Below, piece after piece: positions 9,331-19,078 of a stretch of DNA of 64,000 nucleotides (the first letter of the stretch is position 1; each line of letters opens with the position of its first letter). The notes under the pieces were generated by a model, which searched no databases, was not told the origin of the DNA, and saw only the letters and a list, made by a program, of their open reading frames with translations. The position numbers and the translations under genes were made by a program. Origin of the DNA: Solirubrobacteraceae bacterium (lineage in GTDB: Bacteria > Actinomycetota > Thermoleophilia > Solirubrobacterales > Solirubrobacteraceae); the NCBI GenBank assembly GCA_023230855.1, contig JALNWQ010000002.1, positions 186,001 to 250,000 on the forward strand. The letters are read 5' to 3'.

Positions 9331-10662
9331 TCACCGCGGATCGCGCTCGATCCGGCGGAACGCGTGCTCGGGCCCCGGCGACAGCGCGGTGCCGGGTCGT
9401 GGGTACGCGTTGACGCCGCGGGTGTCGAGCGTGTCAGCGATCCCGAGCGCCTGCAGCCCGCCGGCGAGGTCGCGCAGTCCGCGCGGCATCGTGGTCAGCA
9501 CCCCCGCGCTGCCGATCGCGACGATCCGGGCGAGCGCGCCGGTGGCGTCCTCGGACGACCCGACCGACCGCAGCAGCGCCGCGAGGTGGCCGGTGTCCTC
9601 GGCGTACGGGGCCAGCGCACGCACGAGCGGCGCGGTCTCGGCGACGAGGTCCCGCAGGGGCCCGATCGTCGCGGTGGCGGTCGGGGTCACCGCGGCCACG
9701 CGCTCCAGCAGCGCCGACGCGTCCGGTCGCACCGCCCGCAGGCGCCGCAGCGCCGAGGTCGTCGCCGCCGACGTGGCCGGCAACCGTCGCAGCGTCGGCC
9801 CCAACCGGTCGAGCGCCGTCGAGAGATCGTCGAGCACCGGTCCGACGCGGACGCCGACGTCGGCCAGGCTCCGCGTGGTCCGCCGGGCCTCGGTGAGCGT
9901 CGCGGGCAGCTCGACCAGGCCGGTGCGCAGGCCGTCGGTCTCGCGGGCGACGGCGTCGGCGGTCGCCGCGCCACGCCTGGCCAGCGTGCCGATCGCGCGC
10001 TCCCGGTCGGCGAGCGCGTCGAGGACCCGCCCCAGGTCGTCGACGAGGCCCGCCGTCGCGGCACCGGTTCCCGCGAGCACCTCGGCCGTCGGCCCGGCCA
10101 CCTCGACCGCACCGGCGAGCGCCCGCAACGTCCGGTTGAGGCTCTCCTCCGGGTCCTCCAGCCCGCGGCCGACGCCGGCGAGCGTCCGGCGCACGCGCTC
10201 CCGCCGGACGGGGGCGAGCGACGAGAGCACGTCGTCGAGCTGGGTCGACTGCTCGGCCCGGTGGTCGCGCAGCACCCCGCCGTCGGGCACGGTCGGTCCA
10301 CCCGCGCGACCGGGCAGGACCTCGAGGTAGCTCTCGCCGACGAGCGTCTTCGTCCGTACCCGGACCCGCGAGTCGGCCGGCAGCGGCCCGTGGTCGTCGT
10401 CGAGCTCGACCGCGAGCACCGCCCGCGACCCGCGACCCGACACCGCCGCGATCCGTCCGGCGAGGACGCCGTGGATCCGGACGTCGGCGTTGGAGACGAG
10501 CTGCCCGGCCGACGGGACGACGACCTGGAACCGGTGCACGTCCCCCGACGGCAGACCGCCGGCGATCCGCAGCAGGCCGACGAACACCACCGCGCAGAGG
10601 GCGACGAAGAGCAGCAGCACGACCGCGCGTCGCAGCCGGACGGGTCTCGTGGCGTGGTTCAT
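9331..10662 (-). CDS. MCE-family protein, sixth of the operon (MceF position)
   Basis: A 443-aa protein with an N-terminal membrane anchor (residues 12-32), an MCE/MlaD beta domain (about 38-115) and a long helical region rich in Leu, Arg and Ala. MCE proteins form the periplasmic tube that moves lipids through a YrbE/ATPase ABC importer. The ATG at 10662 overlaps the previous mce stop by 4 bp. No lipobox is present. It is the last of six MCE genes. The letter assignment is by position only. Confidence 0.85.
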   Translation of the reverse strand: MNHATRPVRLRRAVVLLLFVALCAVVFVGLLRIAGGLPSGDVHRFQVVVPSAGQLVSNADVRIHGVLAGRIAAVSGRGSRAVLAVELDDDHGPLPADSRVRVRTKTLVGESYLEVLPGRAGGPTVPDGGVLRDHRAEQSTQLDDVLSSLAPVRRERVRRTLAGVGRGLEDPEESLNRTLRALAGAVEVAGPTAEVLAGTGAATAGLVDDLGRVLDALADRERAIGTLARRGAATADAVARETDGLRTGLVELPATLTEARRTTRSLADVGVRVGPVLDDLSTALDRLGPTLRRLPATSAATTSALRRLRAVRPDASALLERVAAVTPTATATIGPLRDLVAETAPLVRALAPYAEDTGHLAALLRSVGSSEDATGALARIVAIGSAGVLTTMPRGLRDLAGGLQALGIADTLDTRGVNAYPRPGTALSPGPEHAFRRIERDPR

Positions 10663-11939
10663 CGCGGCGACGCCTTTCCGTCGGCGCATCCCGGTGCGGG
10701 CGCCAGGAGCGGATCGGCGACGATCCCGGCCGACCCGGGCGAGAAGACGAGCGCCCCGCGTGGCGACGACGTGCGGTCGTCGCGGTTGCCGAACTTCAGG
10801 ACCGACACCGTCCAGGCGAAGAACTTCGCGGTCGACAGCTCGCAGCGGCCGACGGCGGCCGAGATCCGGTCGAGCCGCGGGGTCTGCGGGACGAGGCCGG
10901 CGGCGGCGTCGCGCAGCGCCCCGGCGGTGGGCACGAGTCGCCCGGCGAGCGGCCGCAGCGCGTCGACGGCGGGACGCAGCCCCCGGAGCGCCGGGGTCGC
11001 GTCGTCGGCGAGCCGCTCCAGCGCCCGCAGGCCGGGGCCGGCGGCGCGGGCGGTCGGGCGCAGGGCGCGCAGGGCGGGTCGCACCCGGCCGAGCGTGCCC
11101 TCCAGCTCGCCGAGGACGTCGCGGGTGCGGGTGAGCGCCGGGGCGAGCGCGGCGATCGTCGCGTCGAGGCCCTCGTCGGCGGCGACCGCACCGGCCGTCG
11201 CCGCCCCGACCCGCAGCATCCGCGTCAGCTGACGGTCCCGGCGCCGCAACGCCCGGGTCAGGCGCCCCGCGTCGCGGACGAGCGCCCGGACCGTGCGGTC
11301 GCGCCGTGCGACGGTGTCGGCGAGCGTCCGCTGGGCGACGAGCATCGGCACGAGCGCGGCGAACGCGCGCCGCAGGTCCTCCCCTCCCCCGTCCGCCAGG
11401 CCGGCCGCCAGGTCGTCCAGCAGCGTGCGCAGGCGCTCGCGACGGTCGGCGGGCAGGAGGTTGAGGACGTCGGCCGCGTCGACCGGGGTGCTCGTCCGGC
11501 CGGCGGGCAGGACGTGGTGCTCGTCGAGCCGGCCGCGGGCCGGGGTCCCGCGGTCGAGGACGTCGAGGACCATGTCGTTGAGCGCCGTCTGCGGCCGCAG
11601 CGCCATCCGCGCGTCGCGGTGCAGGGTCGGATCGCCGTCGACGGCATCGGGCTCGACGACCGCGGTGAGCACCGGGGCGCCGTCGCGCAGCTCGACGTCG
11701 GTGACCCGCCCGACCGGCACCCCGGCCCACCGCACCTCGACCCGCCCGGGGACGACGCCCTTGGCGTCCCGCACCGCCACCCGGACGGTCTGGTGCTGCT
11801 CGCCGGGCAGCAGCACGTTCTCGCGCGAGACGATCGCCGCGGCGGCCGCGACCGCCAGGAGCACCGCGAGGACGAGGACGGCGAGCGGCCGGCGGGCGCC
11901 GCGCAGCTCACGGCGCAGACGGGTGGCGCGGGCGCTCAC
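10659..11939 (-). CDS. MCE-family protein, fifth of the operon (MceE position)
   Basis: A 426-aa protein with an anchor at residues 18-38, an MCE domain at about 45-125 and a helical C-terminal part. In mycobacteria the fifth MCE protein is usually a lipoprotein; here there is no cysteine near the N-terminus, so membrane attachment must be by the uncleaved helix. The GTG start at 11939 is fixed by the 4-bp overlap with the upstream stop. A late Cys-containing segment (VGRCELSTAKFFAW) is like the conserved C-terminal patch of its siblings. Confidence 0.85.
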   Translation of the reverse strand: MSARATRLRRELRGARRPLAVLVLAVLLAVAAAAAIVSRENVLLPGEQHQTVRVAVRDAKGVVPGRVEVRWAGVPVGRVTDVELRDGAPVLTAVVEPDAVDGDPTLHRDARMALRPQTALNDMVLDVLDRGTPARGRLDEHHVLPAGRTSTPVDAADVLNLLPADRRERLRTLLDDLAAGLADGGGEDLRRAFAALVPMLVAQRTLADTVARRDRTVRALVRDAGRLTRALRRRDRQLTRMLRVGAATAGAVAADEGLDATIAALAPALTRTRDVLGELEGTLGRVRPALRALRPTARAAGPGLRALERLADDATPALRGLRPAVDALRPLAGRLVPTAGALRDAAAGLVPQTPRLDRISAAVGRCELSTAKFFAWTVSVLKFGNRDDRTSSPRGALVFSPGSAGIVADPLLAPAPGCADGKASPR

Positions 11940-13228
11940 GGCCGGCCTCCCAGCAGCCGGGTGAGCGCCTCGTTGACCGCGTCACAGCGGGCGATCTCGG
12001 ACGTCGTCGGATCGGCGAGGAGAATCGTGCAGGGCACGAGCGTCAGCGATCCCGACGCCGGCTGGATGGGGAAGTGGAGCACGTGCGAGTGGGTGTCGTA
12101 CTCGGCGGCCGCGGCGGCGAGCGTGGCGAAGGTCGGGCCGATGAGCTGGTGGACCGGGCGACGCAGGTCGTCGTCCTCGGACGCCAGCCACGGCAGCAGG
12201 TCGGCGTGGAGCCGGTCGACGGTCGGCCGCAGGCCGGTGACGAGACGGCGGCCGTCGGGCACCGCGTCGGCGACCGTGGTGACGGCGGGACGCAGCTCGC
12301 GCAGCAGCGGACGGGTGCGGTCGAGGGTGCGGGTGAGCTCGTCGACGAGCGGGCGGGCGGTCCGCAGCGCCGGGTCGAGGCGCCGGGCGGCGGGGCGCAG
12401 GTCGGCGACGAGCCGGTCGAGCGGCGGCAGGGTCGCGTCGATCGAGCGGGCGCCGTCGCGGATCGCCCGCATCGCCGCCGGCGCGCCGGCGATGCTCGCG
12501 GCGAGCGCCTCACGGCGTCGGGCGAGCTGCGCGAAGGCCCGGCCGCCGTCGCGGATCGTCCGCTCGAGCGCGTCGTGCTCGGCGCTCGTGACGGCGAGCG
12601 TGGCGGCGGTGTCGGCGACGAGCCGCTCCAGGTCGCCGTCGCGGGTTCCGGTGAGGGCCCGCAGCGCCGTGGGGGTGTCGCGCAGCGACGGGGCGGTCGT
12701 GTCGAGGAGCCGCCGGCCGGCGCTGCCGCGCAGCGCCCGGCCGACGCCCCGCAGGTTCGCGCGGACCGCGTCGGGGGTGTCCCCGGACACACCCTGCAGG
12801 ACGTCGTCGCCCTCGGTCTGGGCGACGTCCTCGGCGGCGGCGATCCGGTCGCCGGTCAGCGGCCGGGCCGCGCTCCCCGGATCGAGGTCGACGGCGTAGC
12901 GGCCGCCGAGGGCGGTCCGGTAGCGCACCGCGAGCCGGGCGTCGGCCCGCAGGTCCAGGTCGCGCTCGTCGATCCGCACGGTCATCCGGCGACGCCGCCC
13001 GCCGTCGACCGGCCGGACGTCGGTGACCGTGCCGACGTCGACGCCCAGCACCCTGACGGGCACGTCCCGGCCGAGCAGGTTGGGACCGGGCAGCTCGGCC
13101 CACAGCGTCCGTCCCGGCTCGTCGCCGGAGCGCAGCACGACGAGCGCGACGAGCGCCAGCGGCACGGCGAGCCAGAGCCACCGGGCGCGCTGCCGCCTGC
13201 GTCCTCCCGGGCGACGGGCGACGCTCAT
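11936..13228 (-). CDS. MCE-family protein, fourth of the operon (MceD position)
   Basis: A 430-aa protein with a basic N-terminus, a membrane helix at residues 18-33, an MCE domain (about 42-125) and a long Arg/Ala/Leu-rich helical region ending in a Cys-containing patch (TLVPCTILL). The ATG at 13228 is preferred over a Met seven codons upstream because it gives the 4-bp overlap seen at the other junctions. It is likely a subunit of the hetero-hexameric lipid-import tube. Confidence 0.85.
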   Translation of the reverse strand: MSVARRPGGRRRQRARWLWLAVPLALVALVVLRSGDEPGRTLWAELPGPNLLGRDVPVRVLGVDVGTVTDVRPVDGGRRRRMTVRIDERDLDLRADARLAVRYRTALGGRYAVDLDPGSAARPLTGDRIAAAEDVAQTEGDDVLQGVSGDTPDAVRANLRGVGRALRGSAGRRLLDTTAPSLRDTPTALRALTGTRDGDLERLVADTAATLAVTSAEHDALERTIRDGGRAFAQLARRREALAASIAGAPAAMRAIRDGARSIDATLPPLDRLVADLRPAARRLDPALRTARPLVDELTRTLDRTRPLLRELRPAVTTVADAVPDGRRLVTGLRPTVDRLHADLLPWLASEDDDLRRPVHQLIGPTFATLAAAAAEYDTHSHVLHFPIQPASGSLTLVPCTILLADPTTSEIARCDAVNEALTRLLGGRP

Positions 13229-14523
13229 GGCTCCTCCCCCAGCCGGCACGGCGCGGGCGCGTCGTCGGCGCCGGCGCCGGGGAGGTCCGGACGCGAGCCG
13301 AGCAGGGTGACGGCGGGCAGGCCGAGCTGCAGCCGCAGGATCGTGTGGGTGCCCAACCGTCCGCGCTGGTGGGGCGGGCCGTAGCCGAGGAAGCTCCGCC
13401 AGTTGATCGCGAACCCGCGCAGGTCGCAGCCGTAGCGGCCGAGGGTCACCGCCGGCTCGCGCGTGTCGACGAGCAGGCGGCGGAGCGGGTCCAGCGCCGG
13501 ATCGAGGGTGGTGGCCAGGCGCACCGTCGGGTCGACGGCCGTCCGGGCGTCGTCGACGAGGCCGCCCAGCGCCGGCATCGACCGGCGGCCCTCGACGAGC
13601 ACGGCCCGCAGGGCACGGACGGCGCGGGGTGCCGGCCCCGAGAACCGCTCGGCGGACCGCGCGAACCGCTCGGCACGGCGCAGCGTCGGGTCGGTCCGGC
13701 GCAGCGCGTCCGACACGTCGCCGAGCGCCCCGGGGGCGACGTCCAGGGTGCGCTCGACCGAGGGTCGCGAGCGGGCCAGGCCGTCGAGGGCGCGCTCACC
13801 GCGATCGACGCCGCGGACGATGTCGTCGCGGGCGGGGTCGACCGCGCCGGCGAACCCGGCCGCACCGTGCACGAGCCCGGCGGTCGCCCCGGCGCGGGCG
13901 ACCGTCGGCCCGACCGCGCGGCGCAGGTCGTCGAGCAGCGCGGTCGTGCGGCGCAGCGTCGCCTGCAGGTCGCCACCGCGCCCGTCGATCCCGTCGCCGA
14001 GCCCGGACGCGACCCGGCGGGCGGCGTCGCGGTGGGGGGCGTCCAGGGTGTCCAGGACGTCGGAGAGCTGGGCCGCGTGCGACGTGCGGCCCTCAGCGAT
14101 CACCCCGCCGTCGGGGAGCGTTCGGTGGCTGCGGCCGGGACGCAGGTCGACGAACTCGGCGCCGAGGAGGCCGCGCGGACGGATCCGGGCGGTGGTGTCG
14201 ACGGGGAGCGGCCCGACGTCGGCGTCGAGCTGCAGGTCGACGGTCGGCACCCCGTCCTCGAGCCGCGCGTCGAGCGTCTGTCCGACCCGGCGCCCCGCGA
14301 TCCGGACGTCCGCGCCGCGCTGGCCCAGCGTGTCGAGGGTGGCGAACCGCGCGCTCACGACGTAGTGCCGCTCGCCCGGCAGGCCGCGTTGGGCCGTGAA
14401 CGCGACGGCGACGAGGATCGCGGCGACGGCCAGGACCCCCGCCCCGAACAGCAGGCGCGGTCCCTCGCGTCGCGCGACGCGGTGCCCGGTCCTCGCACGA
14501 CGTCGGGAGCGCGGGCCGGTCAC
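13225..14523 (-). CDS. MCE-family protein, third of the operon (MceC position)
   Basis: A 432-aa protein with an anchor at residues 24-44, an MCE domain with RGADVRIAGRRVGQ and a helical C-terminal half. The GTG start at 14523 overlaps the preceding stop by 4 bp. The C-terminal patch YGCDLRGFAINWRSFLGY resembles the conserved tail seen in the other MCE proteins here. No catalytic role is expected. Confidence 0.85.
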   Translation of the reverse strand: MTGPRSRRRARTGHRVARREGPRLLFGAGVLAVAAILVAVAFTAQRGLPGERHYVVSARFATLDTLGQRGADVRIAGRRVGQTLDARLEDGVPTVDLQLDADVGPLPVDTTARIRPRGLLGAEFVDLRPGRSHRTLPDGGVIAEGRTSHAAQLSDVLDTLDAPHRDAARRVASGLGDGIDGRGGDLQATLRRTTALLDDLRRAVGPTVARAGATAGLVHGAAGFAGAVDPARDDIVRGVDRGERALDGLARSRPSVERTLDVAPGALGDVSDALRRTDPTLRRAERFARSAERFSGPAPRAVRALRAVLVEGRRSMPALGGLVDDARTAVDPTVRLATTLDPALDPLRRLLVDTREPAVTLGRYGCDLRGFAINWRSFLGYGPPHQRGRLGTHTILRLQLGLPAVTLLGSRPDLPGAGADDAPAPCRLGEEP

Positions 14524-15797
14524 CGTCCCACCGCCCGGTCGATCGCGCGGCGCAGCCCGCGGGCGGCGCGACGCGATGCCTCGGTGCGGGACGCCGCGGC
14601 CACGGCGCCGCCACGCCGGGTCGTCGCCGTGGCCTCCGGCTCGTCGGCGAGGGCCGGCATCAGCGCCCGGAGCGTGTCCGGCCCGAGCACGAGCGACACG
14701 CGGAAGACGTGGCCGAGCCCGTCGCGCGGCTGGATCGCCCGCGCCCAGTTCTCGAGCAGCCCGAGGAGATGCGGGGCGCCGAGGTCGAGCGACCGCAGCA
14801 GCGCGTCGCCGTCGCGGGCCAGCGCCTCGAGCGCCCGGAGGGTCGGGAGCGCCCGGGCGACGACCGGGGTGACCTCCCGTCCCAGCCGGGTCAGGTCGGG
14901 ACTGGCGCGGCGCACCGACCGCAACGCGGGCCGGGCCGCGCGCTGGAACCCGGGCAAGTCGTGCAGCGTGGCGGTGAGGGCCGGCGCGACGGCCCGTAGC
15001 CCGTCCGACGCGGGACGGAGCGCCGTGCCGGCGGCGTCCAGTCGCTGCAGCGTCGTGTCGAGCCGGCGCAGCGTCCCGGGGGCACGGGCGAGCGTTGCTC
15101 GCAGCTCCTCGCGTCCGTCGGCGGTGGCCTGCAGCGCGGCCGCGGTCGTGGCCACGAGCTCGCCGATCCGGTCGCCGTGCGGGGCCAGGGTGGCCAGCGT
15201 CCGCCCGCTGCGCTCCAGCAGACGCCGCAGCGCCGCGTCCTGGTCGGCGACCTCGCGCACGAGCCGGGTGGTGTCCTCGACCGACGGGGCCAGGCCGGTG
15301 AGGGTGCGGCGCAGGTCGCGTCCGCGTCCCGACAGGGCCACCGCGGTCTCGTCGACGAGGATCGCGAGCCGGTCGCGGACCGGCCCGTCGAGCACGTCCA
15401 GGACCTGGTCGAGCTCGACGGTGACCTTCGTCCGGCCGACGGGGATCCGCCGGTCGCCGAGCGGCCGGCGTGCCTCGCCGACGTGCAGGTCGACGAGCTT
15501 CTCGCCCAGGAGGTTGGCCGGACGGACGAGGATCGACGCGTCGGCGTTGACGGGACCGGCGTCACGGCGGATCTCGAGCGTGGCCCGGACGCGATCCTGC
15601 GGCGTCACCCGCAGCTCGGCGACCCGGCCGACGGCCACCCCGCCGATCTGCACGGCGGAGTCGACCCGCAGCCCGCCGCTCCCGGCCAGCTCGACCCCGA
15701 CCGTCGTCGTCGGCGTGCCGCCGCCGCGCACGAGCAGCACGACCGCCCCGACGAGCAGGGCGACGACCGCCCACGGCCAGACCCGCCGGACGCTCAC
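14520..15797 (-). CDS. MCE-family protein, second of the operon (MceB position)
   Basis: A 425-aa protein with a very short cytosolic end, a membrane helix at residues 6-24, and an MCE domain with VQIGGVAVGRV and NLLGEKLVDL. A long helical region follows. The GTG start at 15797 is set by the 4-bp overlap with the upstream gene; the open frame extends further upstream but there it only shadows the previous gene. It is part of the putative lipid-import tube. Confidence 0.85.
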   Translation of the reverse strand: MSVRRVWPWAVVALLVGAVVLLVRGGGTPTTTVGVELAGSGGLRVDSAVQIGGVAVGRVAELRVTPQDRVRATLEIRRDAGPVNADASILVRPANLLGEKLVDLHVGEARRPLGDRRIPVGRTKVTVELDQVLDVLDGPVRDRLAILVDETAVALSGRGRDLRRTLTGLAPSVEDTTRLVREVADQDAALRRLLERSGRTLATLAPHGDRIGELVATTAAALQATADGREELRATLARAPGTLRRLDTTLQRLDAAGTALRPASDGLRAVAPALTATLHDLPGFQRAARPALRSVRRASPDLTRLGREVTPVVARALPTLRALEALARDGDALLRSLDLGAPHLLGLLENWARAIQPRDGLGHVFRVSLVLGPDTLRALMPALADEPEATATTRRGGAVAAASRTEASRRAARGLRRAIDRAVGR

Positions 15798-17104
15798 GGC
15801 CGGGCCTCCGGGTCGCGTGCCGGGTCCAGGCCGGCACGGTCGGCCCCGCACTCGGACAGGAACCACGGCTCCCCGGCGGAGTACCCGGGCGGCCGCACCA
15901 ACGCGTAGTCGAGGTTGGGGATCAACGGGTGGATCACCGCGGGCGGCACCGGCGTGTCGTTGGGGAACGGGAAGGCCTGGGCCTGCACCCGGCCGTAGTG
16001 CCCGTTGGCGTCGAAGAACGGACCGAGGCTCTTCCACGTCGCGACGAACCCGGCGATCTCGGGCGCGTAGGCGCGCAGGCACGCGACCATCGGCACGGCG
16101 TCCTCGATCACCGGCGCCGCCCGCCGCAGCAGCGGCTCGGCGTCCTGCAGCAGGGCGTCGACCGACGGTGCGGCGGCGCCGACGGTCCGCAGCGTCGCGT
16201 CGAGGTCGGGGGCCGCGACGTGGAGGGCGCGGACGGCGCGATCCACCCGCGGGACGAGAGACGCCAGCCGGGCCGCCCCGGGTCGGAGGTCGTCGCCGAG
16301 CCGCCCGAGTCGGGCGAGCGTCGGGCGGGTCCGACGCAGCGTCGTGCGCGCGCGACGGAGGGTCGACGGCAGCTCGCGCAGGGTGGTCCTGGTCGCCCCG
16401 GCGTGGTCGGCAACGGTCGCGAACGTCGTGGCGGCGTCCTCGACGAGCCGCCCGAGCCGCGGCAGGTCGGCGGCGAGCGCCGAGGCCGTGCGGCGTCCCG
16501 CGAGCACGAGGGTGCGCAGCGCCCCCGGGTCGGCGCCGAGCTCGGTGGCGACGTCGGTGGCGGCCTCGAGCGTCGGCCCGGTCCGGCGCAGGCCGCGTGC
16601 CATCTCCGGACCACGACCGCCGTAGGTCGACGCCGCGTGGTCGATCGCGGTCCCCAGCGCTCGACGGCCGGGGCCGTCGAGGACGTCGAAGAGGTCGTCG
16701 AACTCGACCGGCGACGTCGTGTCGGCGACCGCGAGCGTGGCGCCGTCGGGCAGCGGACGCGCGCCCTCCGGTCCCCGGGTGAGCTCGACGTAGCGGTTGG
16801 AGTACGACACGGTCCCGCCGAAGCGCAGCGTCGCGGTCGTGCCCTCCGGCAGCGGCCAGGCCCGCCGGTCCGTGACGACGAGCCGCACCTCGGCGCCGTC
16901 ACCGCGTCGCTCGATCCCGCCGACGTGACCGACCGGGGTGCCGCCCGCCGTGACCCGTGCGCCCGAGACGAGGTTCGTCGCCCGCTCGAACGTCGCGCGG
17001 AGCTCGTGCTCATCGTCGCCGTCGGTGACGACGATCACCGTGACGACGACCGCGATCACCAGGACGAGGACGACGAGCAGCCGGGAGGGGCGTGATCCGC
17101 GCAT
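15794..17104 (-). CDS. MCE-family protein, first of the operon (MceA position)
   Basis: A 436-aa protein with a strongly hydrophobic anchor at residues 8-27, an MCE domain (about 35-115; GARVTAGGTPVGHV, YSNRYVELTRG) and a helical region. The C-terminal 90 residues contain two cysteines and an aromatic, proline-rich stretch (FPFPNDTPVPP), typical of the first MCE protein. It starts 5 bp after the YrbEB stop, so it is in the same transcript. Subunit of a YrbE-dependent lipid transporter. Confidence 0.85.
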   Translation of the reverse strand: MRGSRPSRLLVVLVLVIAVVVTVIVVTDGDDEHELRATFERATNLVSGARVTAGGTPVGHVGGIERRGDGAEVRLVVTDRRAWPLPEGTTATLRFGGTVSYSNRYVELTRGPEGARPLPDGATLAVADTTSPVEFDDLFDVLDGPGRRALGTAIDHAASTYGGRGPEMARGLRRTGPTLEAATDVATELGADPGALRTLVLAGRRTASALAADLPRLGRLVEDAATTFATVADHAGATRTTLRELPSTLRRARTTLRRTRPTLARLGRLGDDLRPGAARLASLVPRVDRAVRALHVAAPDLDATLRTVGAAAPSVDALLQDAEPLLRRAAPVIEDAVPMVACLRAYAPEIAGFVATWKSLGPFFDANGHYGRVQAQAFPFPNDTPVPPAVIHPLIPNLDYALVRPPGYSAGEPWFLSECGADRAGLDPARDPEARP

Positions 17105-17109
17105 CCGCG

Positions 17110-17937
17110 TCAGCCCCCGATCGGCAACCGCGAGTCGGTGCCCCAGATGAGGATCGACATCGTGCCGCCGATCGCGTGGATGAGGACGAGGTTGACGATC
17201 ATCGACCGTGCCGTCGCCCGGCCGACGCCGACCGGTCCGCCGCCCGCGGTGTACCCGTAGTACGCGCCGACGAGGATGATCGCGGTGCCGATGACCATCG
17301 CCTTGAGGAGCGAGAAGAGGTCCTCGTCGAGCCCGTGCGCGGGGCCGAAGTGCCCGGCCGCCCACGCCCCGCCCGAGATGTCGCCGACCTGGTGGACGAC
17401 GACGAGGTAGCTGCCAAGCGTGCCGGTGGCCATGCTCAGGACGTAGAGCAGCGGCAGCGCGACGAGGGCGGCGAGCACCCGGGTGGCGACGATGAAGACC
17501 ATCGAGTCGACGCCCATGACCTCGAGCGCGTCGATCTCCTCGGCGATCCGCATCGAGCCGATCTCGGCGACGAGCCCACACCCGACCTTGGCGGCCAGGA
17601 TGTACCCGAACATGTACGGGAACATCTCCCGCTGATCGCAGATCAACGTGAACAGGCCCGTGGTGCCGCTGGCGCCGAACGTCCGGCCGGCGTAGGCGGT
17701 GAAGAGCCCGCATTCGCCGCCGATGACCAGCTGCATCCCCATCATCACCACCGCAGTGCCGGTGATGAGGATGCTCGCCTGGCGCAGCGCCTCGCCGAGG
17801 TACGGCGGCACGCGGTGCAGCGCGACGATCGCGCGGGCGCCGAACCCGACGAGGTCGCGCACCTCGCGGCCGACGGCGACCGGCGCGCCGGCGGCGGCGT
17901 CGGCCCCGGGACGAGTGGTGCTCCGGGCCGTGCTCAC
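17110..17937 (-). CDS. MlaE/YrbE-family ABC transporter permease (second)
   Basis: A 275-aa integral membrane protein with five or six predicted helices and the MlaE-family signature EEIDALEVMGVDS in the middle. It pairs with the other YrbE protein and an ATPase to drive lipid movement through the MCE tube. The GTG start at 17937 overlaps the first permease stop by 4 bp. No mceG/mkl-type ATPase gene lies in the window, so the ATPase is probably encoded elsewhere, as in mycobacteria. Confidence 0.92.
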   Translation of the reverse strand: MSTARSTTRPGADAAAGAPVAVGREVRDLVGFGARAIVALHRVPPYLGEALRQASILITGTAVVMMGMQLVIGGECGLFTAYAGRTFGASGTTGLFTLICDQREMFPYMFGYILAAKVGCGLVAEIGSMRIAEEIDALEVMGVDSMVFIVATRVLAALVALPLLYVLSMATGTLGSYLVVVHQVGDISGGAWAAGHFGPAHGLDEDLFSLLKAMVIGTAIILVGAYYGYTAGGGPVGVGRATARSMIVNLVLIHAIGGTMSILIWGTDSRLPIGG

Positions 17938-18827
17938 CGCAGCGCCTGCAGCTCGGGGAACGACGCCAGCAGCACCGACGTGAACGCGTAGTTGAAGATC
18001 CAGAGGACGACGAACGCGATGACGACCGCCTGGTTCACCGCGCGCCCCACGCCCTGCGCCCCACCCGACGCGTGCAGGCCCTTGTAGCAGCAGACGATCG
18101 CGATGATCACCCCGAAGGCGAAGGTCTTGAGCAGGCTGCCGTACAGGTCGGGGGTGGCGAAGTTCGCCTTGAACGACGCCGCGAACGACGGGACGGTGGT
18201 GTCATAGAGGACGAGCACCGCGCAGATCCCGGCGATCGTGCAGAAGAGCACCGCCACGAGGGTGAGCATCGGGGTGACGATCGCCAGCGCCACGACGCGC
18301 GGGACGACGAGCGACCGGACCGGATCGACGCCGATGACCTCGAGCGCGTCGAGCTCCTCGCGCACCCGGCGCGCGCCGAGGTCGGCGCAGATCGCGGTGC
18401 CGCCGACCCCGGCGACGACCATCGCCGTGGCCCAGGTGGCGAGCTCGCGCACCGACCCGGTGACGAAGATCCCGCCGGTGCGGTCGACCCCGCCGAGCGC
18501 GTCGAAGACGAGGCCGGCCTGCACGCCGATCGTGCCGAACCCGAACGCGAACACCGCCAGTGCCAGCGGCAGGGTGCAGCGGACGACGAGGATCTCGGCC
18601 TGCTCCAGGCAATCGGCCTTCCAGCTCCACGGCCGGCGGACCGCCCGCCGCGCGGTCGAGCCGGCGAGGATCGCCATCCCGGCGGCCTGCAGCAGCCCGG
18701 AGCGCCAGCCGTCGACGAGCGGCGTCCGGGGCGGACGCGGTGCCGGTGCACCGGTGGGCCCACCGCCGGTGGTCGGGCGGCCGGGTCGAGGGGCGACGTC
18801 ACGATCGGTGCCGCTCACGGTGCCCAC
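17934..18827 (-). CDS. MlaE/YrbE-family ABC transporter permease (first)
   Basis: A 297-aa permease with a Pro/Gly-rich cytosolic N-terminus of about 50 residues, five or six membrane helices and the family motif EELDALEVIGVDP near residue 160. It is the first gene of the eight-gene mce operon. The GTG at 18827 is chosen because AGGAGG lies 7-8 nt upstream; a second GTG three codons later is possible. Unlike many first genes here, this one has a ribosome site and a likely short 5' leader, with TAGGGT at 18877-18882 as a candidate -10. Confidence 0.92.
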   Translation of the reverse strand: MGTVSGTDRDVAPRPGRPTTGGGPTGAPAPRPPRTPLVDGWRSGLLQAAGMAILAGSTARRAVRRPWSWKADCLEQAEILVVRCTLPLALAVFAFGFGTIGVQAGLVFDALGGVDRTGGIFVTGSVRELATWATAMVVAGVGGTAICADLGARRVREELDALEVIGVDPVRSLVVPRVVALAIVTPMLTLVAVLFCTIAGICAVLVLYDTTVPSFAASFKANFATPDLYGSLLKTFAFGVIIAIVCCYKGLHASGGAQGVGRAVNQAVVIAFVVLWIFNYAFTSVLLASFPELQALR

Positions 18828-18876
18828 GCGTTGCCCTCCTCCCCGTCGCGGGGCCCCCGCGGCCCCGATGGGCTCG

Positions 18877-18882
18877 ACCCTA
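18877..18882 (-). promoter_or_regulatory. Candidate -10 of the mce operon
   Basis: TAGGGT on the coding strand about 50 nt before the first yrbE start, leaving room for a leader that contains AGGAGG. The 251-bp gap to the enoyl-CoA hydratase gene holds no convincing ORF, only GC-rich inverted repeats. Confidence 0.35.
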
Positions 18883-19078
18883 TGGTCGCCTCCGCCGGCC
18901 CGGTTGGGGCACCTGCACAAGGTCGGGCAGGGCCCGTGTGCAGGGGGGACGGGCCCGGCACAGCGGTCGGGCGCGCCACCGGGGCGGGACACGGAGCGCC
19001 GCCCCGGCACCGCCGGAGCCGATCGTCGGCGGTGGCCCGCCGGCCCGGACCGGCCGCCCCGCCGCACCGGCGCCCCGG

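Noticed and set aside
7942..11232. 1096-codon plus-strand frame opposite the thiolase and mce genes
   Set aside because: Low-complexity Arg/Pro/Ala sequence with no family motif; the minus strand encodes recognisable proteins.
9331..18827. Repeated arginine/leucine-rich patterns in the mce genes as DNA repeats
   Set aside because: They follow from similar helical proteins and GC-rich codons, not from exact DNA repeats or a CRISPR array.
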